From contig CM017563.1 of the NCBI GenBank assembly GCA_007844125.1, positions 33,041,840 to 33,105,839 on the forward strand: 64,000 nucleotides of DNA, written 5' to 3'. Under the pieces are notes generated by a model. It worked only from the letters and a program-made list of their open reading frames with translations. It searched no databases and was not told the origin of the DNA. Numbering within the stretch: the first letter of the stretch is position 1; each line of letters starts with the position of its first letter. Shown here in pieces: positions 24,301 to 36,300 of this stretch. Position numbers and translations under genes: made by a program. This DNA is from Sinonovacula constricta (lineage: Eukaryota > Mollusca > Bivalvia > Cardiida > Solecurtidae).

Positions 24301-27300
24301 TGTAATTGGTATGTGTTCTGAGAGACAGCTGTGACCAGAATGTCAGCAGAATTGATGCGATATTTGAGCAAGCGATCACACATCGCTTACGGTGACAAAC
24401 AGGTTTGTCTGGATTCTGCGTCATTGCTTTGTTCATGTTACAAAATTAAAAAAACAACAACAACAAATTTACATCAGTGTAGGTCAGTTATGTTTCTAAT
24501 AATTGTATAATTTGTGCTTGTGATTTCTGTAGCAGAGAGAATAAAGCATTTTTACCCAGTATTTTAAAAGTGAGTACTTATATATAATTTACTTATCAAT
24601 AAATTATTTTTCAGAGAATTTTATCTTGGTGAAGGCATCATGTATTACTGATTATTCTACCATTGTTTTTCTAGTGCAGTTGGGTCAAAAATTTATATTT
24701 ACTTTACTATACAAACTACTTCAAAATATATGCTTATGATCTGTTCAGATGATCTTATGCCTTCATTTATTATTTCTCTTTTAAAATATTATTTTTAATA
24801 AAGCAGATAGCAGGACGAGCATAAATTGATGAATGACTAACACTTTCAAGATTGCAAAGTTTCTTAAAAACTTGGAAATTTAAATTTTTCTCCTAACAAT
24901 TCATATTTTTTTCCGCTATTTAAAAAAAAAAAAATTTTTTAAACAGTTGGTCATATTTCTTTAAAATAGTAGCCATTTTATTTCTTCTCATATCTGGAAT
25001 GATTCTCAAAATTGTCATTCAAAATATCATTGATAATAAGTTGATAAAATTGCCCTTACCTCTTAAAATCAAGTGCCTTGTAGAAAGCAAGAGGCCTATT
25101 CAGCTCCCAGCTGCCTTTTCCAAATTTTTGTGTTCACATTTTATGCATTTCAGAAAGATTTATTCCATTGTCCATCATTGCCAATACTGTTTTAGCTTTG
25201 CACAGAATATTTAACTTACCCAACTATGCAGCCTAATTAAATAGAGCTTTTATCATTATTATTAGTAGTAATTTATTAATTCTTCTCTTATCCTATCCTC
25301 ACAGCAAAAACCAGTTTCGGCCACGCCCCCTCCCATTCATGCCACGCCTACCCCCCAGAGCCCTGGCAACCAGAGTGTGCAGTCCTCCAAGTCATCAGGT
25401 TCAACTGCCATGGATCTCCTTGGTGATCTGGGAGGGGACCCTTTTGCAAGCTCCGCCCCTCCAACACAGTCAACTGGAGGTGAGTTATTCGGTTATCAAC
25501 AGACCAAATATAGCCATTATGTCAGGTAATTGAACTATAACCAATTAAGCTTCATTCTATAAAAGGTGAGTTAATAAAAGTCCCGGGTCTGCAACAGTGA
25601 TTATGAAGAGACATACTTTACACATAATAGCCAGTGCGTCTGCTCCACAAATGGTGTTTGTTAGATCTCTGCAAGGAAAAAATACAGAGTACAATGGGTG
25701 TACGACTGTTTAGTCATTGAGCGTGCTTATGCATTTAAAAGGACAATTACAAAATGTCATCTTGAATCGAGGCAAATTATGAAACTAGGTCATTGTTATG
25801 AACCTATCACTACTTAATGCATCAGTACTTATTCTGACTTACCTGATATAATGTTATATTATGTGAGTACTAATTCAGACTAACCTGACATAATATTATA
25901 TTAGGTCAGTACTAATTCTGACTTACCTGATATAATGTTATATTATGTGAGTACTAATTCAGACTAACCTGACATAATGTTATATTAGGTTAGTACTAAT
26001 TCAGACTTACCTAACATAATGTTATATTAGGTCAGTACTAATTCAGACTAACCACTCATAATGTTATATTAGGTCAGTACTAATTCAGACTTACCACTCA
26101 TAATGTTATACTAGGTCAGTACTAATTCAGACTTACCTGACATATTGTTATATAAGGTCAGTACTAATTCAGACTTACCTGACAATGTTATATTAGGTCA
26201 GTACTAAATTAGATTTACCTGACATAATGTTATATAAGGTCAGTACTAATTCAGACTTAACACTCATAATGTTATATTAGGTCAGTACTAATTCAGACTT
26301 ACCAGACATAATGTTATATTAGGTCAGTACTAATTCAGACTTACCACTCATAATGTTATACTTGGTCAGTACTAATTTAGACTTACCTGACATAATGTTA
26401 TATAAGATCAGTACCCATTCAGACTTACCTGACATACTGTTATATAAGGTCAGTACTAATTCAGACTTACCAGACATAATGTTATATTAGATCATTGTAT
26501 TTAATGTGTCACTTCTTAAGACATCACTACTAATTCAGAACATTTAACTCTTAAAAAATAAACACACAGAGACAAATCCCAAGTGAAACATTGATTATTC
26601 CATTAATATCCTGCTATTTTCTTTACCACAAGGATTTTTATTTCTGATTTAATGAAGCAGTTTACTCTCCTGATGTACATACAACCCTGATACATGTATA
26701 TGCTCTAATTACTTCGTTTTCAGGATTTGCAGACTTTGGCAACTTTGGATCTTCAACAACTTCAGTAGCACCACCATTTGCCCCATCGGGTAAGTATAAC
26801 TGTTTCATAGAACTTTATTATGTGTGAAAGCTTTTATAAGTATAAGTTAAGATCATTATTCCAATGTCAAGCTATTTGGTGAAGGAAGACGCCAGACAAA
26901 TGTCTGAGTAGAACCACCGATGCACCCAGGTCAGCTGGAATACCTTCACGCATCCCAATTATGTCCCTCGCCGCTAACAGGACTCTAACCCATGTGGTGA
27001 GAGGCTAAGCATTCATAGGAGTTGCAAGTCCACGACTCTACCACCTGCCAAAGGACCCACCACACACACACCTAATTTGCTTTAATCTGTATGACCTCAT
27101 TGGTTCAAAGCTCAAACGTATTTTAACTTCAGCTTGAGATTATTTTCAAGCATTAGATTGGTCAGATTTTAGATAAAGTTTTAAAAATTGTTTTTTTAGA
27201 CATTTTTGTATAATACTGATTAAGTGCAACTTCTGTTATTTGAAACATATTGTCTCTTATGTAATTATATAAACTAGTAAGAAATAGAAGTAATACTTAG

Positions 27301-30300
27301 TTTTTAGACAAACTAATTGGTGTGTGACATCTAAATCTAAATTGTAACCCCTCTCCCACCTCAATCTTATGTATAACATGTCCTTTACGTAACACACTCT
27401 CTTGTGTTTGACTCTTGCTGTACATCTTCTACAGTTTGTCATTCATTAAATATGTGACTACACCCCTCTATAATGTATGTTGTCCCTTACAGCCCCTCTC
27501 CAGCCTGGTGGCTCCACCCCTCAACAGAATGCCTTCAATGGGTTCAACACTCCAGCTACTGGTGCTCCCCCAGCTGCAAACACAGCCGACAAATACTCCA
27601 ACTTGTCAGACCTATTCAACATATCTTCCACCGAGGGTGAAACCAGCGCTTCTGGTACGTAACTTATCCATCTGGGGCCAATGGTATGAAAAGTGGTTAA
27701 ATTTTAACCACTGGTTAAAGTTTGGTTAACAAATACATTTGGTTAATTTGCTAGCTACCTATTGTATAAAAGTTTTATGTTTATTTACCTGTTCCAGTTT
27801 TAACTGTTTTTGTTTGTGAACTTTAATGGTTTTCCCAGAGGTCCTTAAAAGTTATAACAAAAAATAGAAATGGCCACTTATTTTGTGGAATCAGTAAGAA
27901 TGTTGCATCATGGGATGTTTTGGTTAATTTAACGTTTGGTTAAAATTAAACAGTTTGGTTAAGTAACCAAACAATTAACTGGCTTTATACAAATGGATAG
28001 CCACTTTTGGTAACTAACCAAGCTAGTTTAAGTTAACCAGTTGTTAGAAGATAACCAAATGTTAACTTTAACCACTGTTTATACAATTGGGCGCTGAAGG
28101 TTTAATCATCAACTTGCTGGAAACACCAGGGTGGGGTACGTTTTCAGCAGTCTGTCACTTTCCTGATGTTTTGCATTTCTTTATTGATTTCTTTTACATT
28201 GAACTTTTTATCCCGCTAGGCTGGAGTATAAGTAACAGCAGCTCCAGTGGTTGGGGAACCAGCGAATCCACAACGGCTGCTTCCACAGGTATAAACTGGG
28301 GAGGTGACGGGAAAAGCTCTGGCTCCTCAGGGTTCAACTGGGGAGGTGAAAGTAACAGCAGTGGTGGGAGTATCAACTGGAACAGCTCTGCACCAGCCCA
28401 GGCCCAACCTGTATCCACAGGATGGGGGGCAACCATGTCCACCCAGTCATCCTGGGGGGCACCTGCAACAGCGGCAAATGGTAAGAAAAGTCCATAGGAG
28501 TGTTTTTATATTTTACATTGCTTTTGTCTGTAATGTCTATCAGCATTTAGTATGCTTATAGTGTGTACTATAGAAATTTAATGAAGAAAGGGTTTCATTT
28601 GTCATGAACATAAAATAAGCAATATGGCTCATCATTTTGACCACTGCCTGTACATTCTGGTGTTAAAAATTAAATCAGTTAACACAGTTTTACTAGTCTG
28701 CAAAGGTAGCGATCAAGAATTTTAGAAATATTTTGTAGATACTAATTTAATTATTTAAGCTTTTAATTTTACATTTGTTAATTTGTTGTGTATGTAACTC
28801 TGTATCTTTTATCAATGTTTACATGTTGTGACATTTTTTCCCCCCCTATCTAGATGTACAATATACTTGTAGTCACTTTCTGTATCTACTGTCCCCCTCC
28901 TCCTCCTCATTCTCGTCCTCGATTAGTCAACATTACTTTAGCATGAGATGTCAAAATATATATTATAATTGATGTCAGTATTTTAATGAACCCAATGAAA
29001 ATAATTAAAACAATTTTTTTTATTAAAAATAATGTTAAACAATTTAAAAAATTTGCACATTTCTTAGTTGCATTACTGCATTTTGCAAGTTTTGCCTCTT
29101 CCGTAAAATAAGAGAATATACAAGATAGGAAATTTTTATTTTAAAATTTAAGCAACTTCGAATATCAATCTTTAGTGCCTGTCGCTAAATAAGGACCGTA
29201 TGATATGAACCCATCTAAGTGATAAAGTTTATGACAGATGTATATGGTAACGATCAAGATACTGATGTTTTGTTGCCCGTTATACAGGATTAGGTGTGCC
29301 AGGGAATCCCTTCCTCCACTCCACTGGTAAACCCCCATGCATATGTTATACCTAGATTCATACTCGACCTTGCCCAATGATCATGTTGTGAGAAAATGGG
29401 TCACCAACAATAATATACCATATCTCTTATCCAGTTTTGTTTGAACACTTTAACTAAGAAATTTCATTAAATTTTTAATAAATTACTATTAAAGGAGTTT
29501 TATAATGTTTAACAGTTTTAAAAATGGTACTTACAAAAATGTTCTGATATCAGCTCAAATATTGATATCTATTTTTAGTTAAAATACCCATCTTGCTTAT
29601 AATTGACAATTGAAAATATATATTTTTTTTATGATTTGTTCCAACAATTGAGGTAAATCATTAACAGCCTTAACTTAAAACAAAACTAAGTTTATGCAGT
29701 AATTATGAACAAAAATGATATAGTTTAACCCTTTCACTCATACAGTTCTCCTAAATAACCATATGCCTAATGCATAACCAGATGGCTTATCAAGCCACCT
29801 GGCATGCATAGGTAAACTGGTGACAAAGGTACCTCAGGTTCATAGAGCATTATTGGTTTTGTGTGGGAAGCTGACAGTAGTTATGTTTAAGCTATTTTTT
29901 AAGCTAGAATGAGTTATTTAATCATATTTATGTAATTAAAAAGTTTATTCAGAAATAACTTTTCTTTCTGATGATATACTTTTCATGCATTTGAGGTTAT
30001 ATAAATTGTAAGAAGAAAGGTTTGAATAAAACAAAAGAAATATGTCATAGGCAATTTCTTTATTTTATGTTTGAAATATTCATTAATTGCTATTGTTTTT
30101 TATTTAAATAACAACATTTCAATCTGATTCCCTAAAACAGAAAATTCTGACTCAGTGTCACTACCAAACAAAATATCATAAGCATCAGGCATACTTCTGA
30201 AGCAAGATAAAGTGAGACTATCAAAAAATATTATCAATCAATTTGTGTACAAGATCTTTTTCAATAGGTGTTTACGATGCAGCGATTAGAATGCTAATGA

Positions 30301-33300
30301 ACGAGGCAATCAATTGAAGCTTAAATACCTTCCAAGTTGATCCACAGAGCAATAAAACATTTTGCCCCTTTCATTAGTCAGTGGGTTTTATGATCCAATG
30401 CTGCCCCGAAGCAACAGGGGGTTCCGGTAAGTCGGCAAAATTTTTCAACATCAAATACTTCACTTCCATTTATTGTGAAGGAAGCGGATGTTTATTACAT
30501 CGGCATACTCGGTTTTTACTGTAAGGCTGACCATGTGAGAGTTGTTGCGGTTTAGAAATGGTAAGATTTGCCAGCGAGTGTAAACAATGGAAAATTCCAT
30601 TAGGGTGCTCTACAAACTTAGCAAATTGTCACAATTTTTTCAGAACAAACCCCCTTTTTTATTTACTAAATGTATAAATAAAGGCTTAATCTTACTGAAT
30701 AAAGATAAAAGAAAGACTTTACATGAAGTATTCACTTATGATTTTGCACTTAACTTTGAGGGCGTAATTTCGCCAAACTATGGAAATGACAGCATAGCGT
30801 AAAATCGCGTATGCATGAGCCTGACGCACAACGCCAAAGATCGCCAAACTATTAGCCTGACGCACAACGCCAAAGATCGCCAAACCATGAGTGAAAGGGT
30901 TAATTACGAGTACATGTTATATTATGAATTGTGACTCGTTTTCTCACAAGAAAACTACAGTCTCTGGATGACAGTATAACACACATCAGGACAGCATGCA
31001 TATCAGCATCATGATATTGTTTGGTTGAGATTCCATGGGATCTCCACCTGGAATGAATGTACTCTCCTTCCACCCATTGTAGCTTGAAACTTCTTAATTT
31101 GTTTGTAAAGCTCATTGAAAGTAGCATTTAACACATGTTTATATAATAATGGATAACTTCCTAGGCATCGATGTATGGCATGTTCAGATTTACTCATTAG
31201 ATATTAATAATGTATTGCACTTAGACAAACGAGGCATCTACATTCTTTATAAACAAATATTCATATATCATAGTAAAAGGATTTTAATTGATCATTAAAA
31301 TGGTTTATCAAGGAGCAATTTGCTGTCAATATAAGCATGATCTTATGAGTGTTTGATTGCTATCAAGAGGCTATGATAAGTCGCATCCTTTGACAGGTAA
31401 CATTCAGTTCAGGAAATGTACCTATGAAAGGAAACAGCATCATGAAAGGAGTAAGGTGGGGTATTATCATACATCTCCAGGACCTTGAAGGGGCGCCCCA
31501 AACCCCTCGCCGAAAATTTTCCTCCCTTTTCATATTTGACCAATCACACCCCTGATAGTGGTAGAGTCACCAATTTTTAACTCCTCTGACTGCTTAGCCT
31601 GTCACGGCGTGAGTTCGAGTCCCGTTCGGGGCTAAGGACTTAATATGGAAAGGTCTTCCACCTGACTTGCGGTGCGCTGGTGGTTCTACACAGACATTTG
31701 TCTGGGGTCTTCCTCAACAAAAAAGCTGGACGTTGCTATAGTGATCATAACTGGTTGCTGCAATGTATTTCAAAAACAAACAAAAACCAAGATCTTGTTC
31801 TCTATAGACATGACCTTGTGAATTGTAATACCTTTGGGTTTTTTCCACGCAATATTATCACATTCATTTTTTAATATATAAATCTTCCCATGTCAAAAAG
31901 CAATTATAAATTTATATTTATTACTGATAGAATGTTTTGCATCATAGTAATGTCATTGGTTTAAAGGTGATGTGTTTATCACAAACTTTTATCAAACTTT
32001 GTGAAAAATGCTAAGCGCTCTGAAAGAACTATCCTCTTTAAATAATTGCTGATACATAACAATAAATGATAGGATACCTAACATTTTGCAGACAGAGACA
32101 TAAGAAGCATGTAAAATGCTACGTTTTTATCTAAGTGTATTGTTATGGATGTGTGTAGTAATTGGATATCTCATGGGGCGTGCCCACGGCTGAGTCATTA
32201 GTCACCAACTTGTAACTCTTTATGTCCTTAACCTCATGGGTTCCAGTCCTCGTCAGGGCGAGAATTTTCATTTTGGATAGGTTTTCTGACTAAATTGTGG
32301 TGTTCCGGTGGTGCTACCCAAACATAAATCTGGGGTATTCCTCCACTAATGATTAGCTGGACGTTACCAGTATAACCATAATTGTGGCAGTGCAATGTTA
32401 TAAAACAATACATAAAGAGAAACAAACAGATATCTCTAATGTTTAAGTACTCACAGATGTCTGATAATACCCTAAGTTATTCTATGCTAGTCCAGAAACC
32501 TTAAACGTTTTCTTCAATTTCGTTTCTTTTGTTACATTTTGCATTTATTCTATGTTCTTTCTTCTGTTTATCAACTGTTTTTGCATGTTCATATGAAATG
32601 TAGTCTGGTTCCCTGTAGTACTATGAATGTACATCAGGCAAAGTCAAATAATGGTGGCATCCATTGGGTATGCAAAAATATAGGGAAATTGTAACTGACA
32701 ATGTCAGTCAGTTTTGGTGATCAAACTTGTCATATTTTTGCAATGAGAGACCTTAATGAATAGTCTCCCATGAATAATCCCTAAATGGTCCTTTCATTTG
32801 TTTTACTTGGTTTTTATGCTTGTGCTCTATGAAGTGTATGTTGACTTTTATGCCTTTCTTGTGATACCCAGCCTAACCATCATCATAAAGTCTAAGAATT
32901 TAAAATAAAAGCACCTTCCTACTGTTTGGAATACCTCGGATATTAACTTACAAGGGAGACAATTTCCATTTTACCAATGTACCCCATAACATAAGTGATT
33001 TTTGACAAAAATCCTTTTCAATGAGATTTTATACTTTTATTAAGTAGCTATATTTACTACATTTGTCATCTGTCTTGAAATTTTCAATACTTTTTTATGA
33101 ACATAATTTAGCCATTATAAATCTTTTCAAATGCAAAAAAGTAAATGGGTAATTAACTTTGAAGTTAAAATTGTATGTACGTTTTTTATGATACTGCTAC
33201 AGGACTAAAAAATCAAGGAAAAATACAATTAAATGCAGATGCTGTCAAAACTTAGATGGCTTTTGTGTTTTGATCATATTCTGTTCGGATAAATGCACAT

Positions 33301-36300
33301 CAGTTTAATCAATAATAATGGCTGTTTTAATGTAACGTATGAGTTGATGATGTATCATTTACAGTCTTTAAAAGCCGAGTCTTATACATTTGCAATGCAA
33401 CTTCCTATTCGTCCAGCACAAACTTTTCAAAGTTCACTTAAAGGAGCAAATCTTTTAAAACCTGTATGTATTTTGAAATGGATATGACTTTTAATACCTA
33501 TCCAACTCAACAATGCAATCATCATCATGTTTTTCAACGTGTTTCTTATGAAAAAGATGTTTATACTCCGCAGAATTTAAAAGGGGGTGGGGTGGGGGTT
33601 ATCAAAACACTGATTTGGTGGTAAATGGTAACAAAAGTGAAAAAATTACTGTTTTTATTAAGATGTACATATTATATTAGAAAAAAAAATCTCATCAAAT
33701 CAAATGTAGGCATTTATGCATTATATGGAAGCCACAATTATTGCACTTTGCCTAACACTATCATATAGTGAACAGGGGAACTAACTCTAGGCCAATTAAG
33801 ATGTTAAGTACAGAGGGATAAACTTCCAACGATTATTAAAATCAGCTTGACACAAATGAGCTAATAATGCATTCGCCTGCCCAAAACTGCAGTCTGAACA
33901 AATATTATTAGTTTGTGACTGTTGATGATCGTAGTAAATGAATGCCCTTTAGATCGCATGACTGTATTGACTGAAACAATTAGAATGGCATTGCCAGTGA
34001 ATGAAAGACCAGCATGTTTCTTTGGTTCAGTCCATTTCGATTAAAAAAATACTTGTTATTTGTGGTTGGATTCATCAAATGTTTGTTACTGTAGTTTTAG
34101 ATTAAGTGACGTTTTTTAAGTGTTATAAATTTCCTTGTTTCTGTACATATATTTGCATTTGATCATTCTGTAGTTTTTATTGGCCATAATAAGAGATATA
34201 AGAAAAAGAAAAAATGATGAAATACTTGGATTAGAGGCAACTTCTTATTATTAATGGCTTTGTGAACAGGACTTGAGCATTTTTGAAATTTAACCCTTTA
34301 CTTGCTGGAAACACCATTTAATTGTGGAACATACACCAACACTAAAGGTGTTTCCAGCCATTTACAGAAATTTCTTAGATTAAGTGGGAAACAGCAAAAA
34401 AAGAAACTCTAAGTTGAAGCGAATTTTTTTTTAAATAAATCCTAGTTTAAGTGACTATTAAATAAATAAATCTTAGTTTAAGTGACATAAAAGTAATACA
34501 ATAATCTTAGTTTGAGATTTTTTCACCCACAAATTCTAGTTTTAGTGACAAAATAAGAATAAAAATAAATTTTAGTTTACGTGACAAAAAGAAATTTAAT
34601 ATGATATATTATTAAAATAATCCCAGTTTTTTTATGTTTAAACTATGAGGATGATAAATGCTTTGACTTACTGAAAAAGCATGTAGCTCTCAGTCCACTT
34701 TCTTCATCTTTAAGGCATAGACATTGCATCATAATTATAATTTATTGGCTAAGAAATACAAATAAGCTGAACATCTTTGTCCCTACGCCTGTGGCTGAAC
34801 AATAAAAGGCATTAACTTGAAACTCCTCAGCCCCTCACCGCGTGGGTTCGATTTCCAGTCCTAGCAAGAACTTGCATGTGGGGAGGTTTTCCAGCTTACC
34901 TGCAGTGCGCCGGTGGTTCTACCCAGACATAAGTCTGGGGTCTTCCTCTTCGAATAATTAGCTGGACGGCGCCAATGTGACCATAATTGTGTCGGTGCAA
35001 TGTAACAAAAAACAACATAAACAAATATTCTTCTCATTTATTTATTCTCTGAAAGACAAGAGAAGGGAGAAAACATTCTTCTTTCATCTCAGTTTCTTCA
35101 TCATCATTATCATCTCCATGTAAATCATCATTATCAGGAAGGATTGTGAGATTGAAAGGTTGGCATGTGACGTTGCACATGTTGTGACAGTGTGATACAT
35201 AGCAAATGGCACCTTTGATAATAAAAAAATTAACACATCATTTGATTGTTGTAAACCGGCTCATATATGACTCGCCCAATCGGGCTTGCTAGCTGCATTT
35301 TCTACTCAACTGACACAAAATTTACTCGACTCGGGTTTTGGGCTAGTGGTTTAATTCGACGACTGTTGATATCGGCAAACTGTCAGAGACCACTTCTAAC
35401 AACTAGTATCAGATTATTAGGAATTGCAGCAAGTCTAGTGCAACAGGCTTAGAGTTAACCAGAAACATATTTGAGTAAACAATGGCATTTTAGACCATGT
35501 TCAAAGATCAATTTAAGGAAGAAGGAAAATACCAACAGAATAATTATATTTACCACATCTTCATTTTATTTTAGCTCATTATGATAAATAAAAAAAAGCC
35601 TATGTTGAATTGTCGTATTTAAATTTTACACTTTTGCAAGCATTTTAGTAGATTTTCTCAGAGCAACAATTATAGTGCTTGTATTAAATTAAAAATATGC
35701 CCAATAATGTGATAATCAAAATGCAATACAATGCCAATGCTTCAACGTGTTAATAGTTAATATTTTAAATTATGATGTTAGGAGTCCCAATACTCTAGAA
35801 TTGGTTATGTATAAGGCCTTTTATAGACCAATATCAATGGAGATGGCCATAACATTTAGCTGTTATTGTTAAAGTGTCTTAAGATTGTGTGACACACTCA
35901 AATGGTTTCTTTTATTTGAATTGCTGTATAGTTCGCTGTCCTGATTTCCACTAATTCTAGAAAATTACATGATGTACTTTACATGATGTACAACCTGAAT
36001 GATATTGTGTAATGTAAAATTTTATTTTAGATGACATAGTTTTTTGCCATCTTAGAATTTGCTTTTTCAAGAATAAAACTTTTAATTATTGTAGAATTTT
36101 GCATTGATTCATTTTTAAATTTATATCTAACACTCTGTCCTAAAAAACTGTTCCATAATTTGCTTTCACTCTTTTCTTAGCTGCAGCTAATCCATTTGGA
36201 GGCTCCAGCACAACACTGACCTCGCAATCAACCATGGGGCAGGTTCCAGGGGCTCAACAACCAAACCCATTTGGTGGTAACCCCATGACAAGCCAAGCAG

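Larger units (their letters stand above)
28481..36180 (+). other. AGFG1 intron 8, 7.7 kb
   Basis: This largest but one intron holds a piggyBac-like element, three SINE-B copies, a dispersed repeat and a small tandem repeat, all listed separately. Outside these I see no exon-like ORF with splice support. Confidence 0.7.

Noticed and set aside
30587..30802. 71-codon ORF as a piggyBac transposase part
   Set aside because: I see no DDD-type motif or Cys-rich finger; the fragment is too short to assign.
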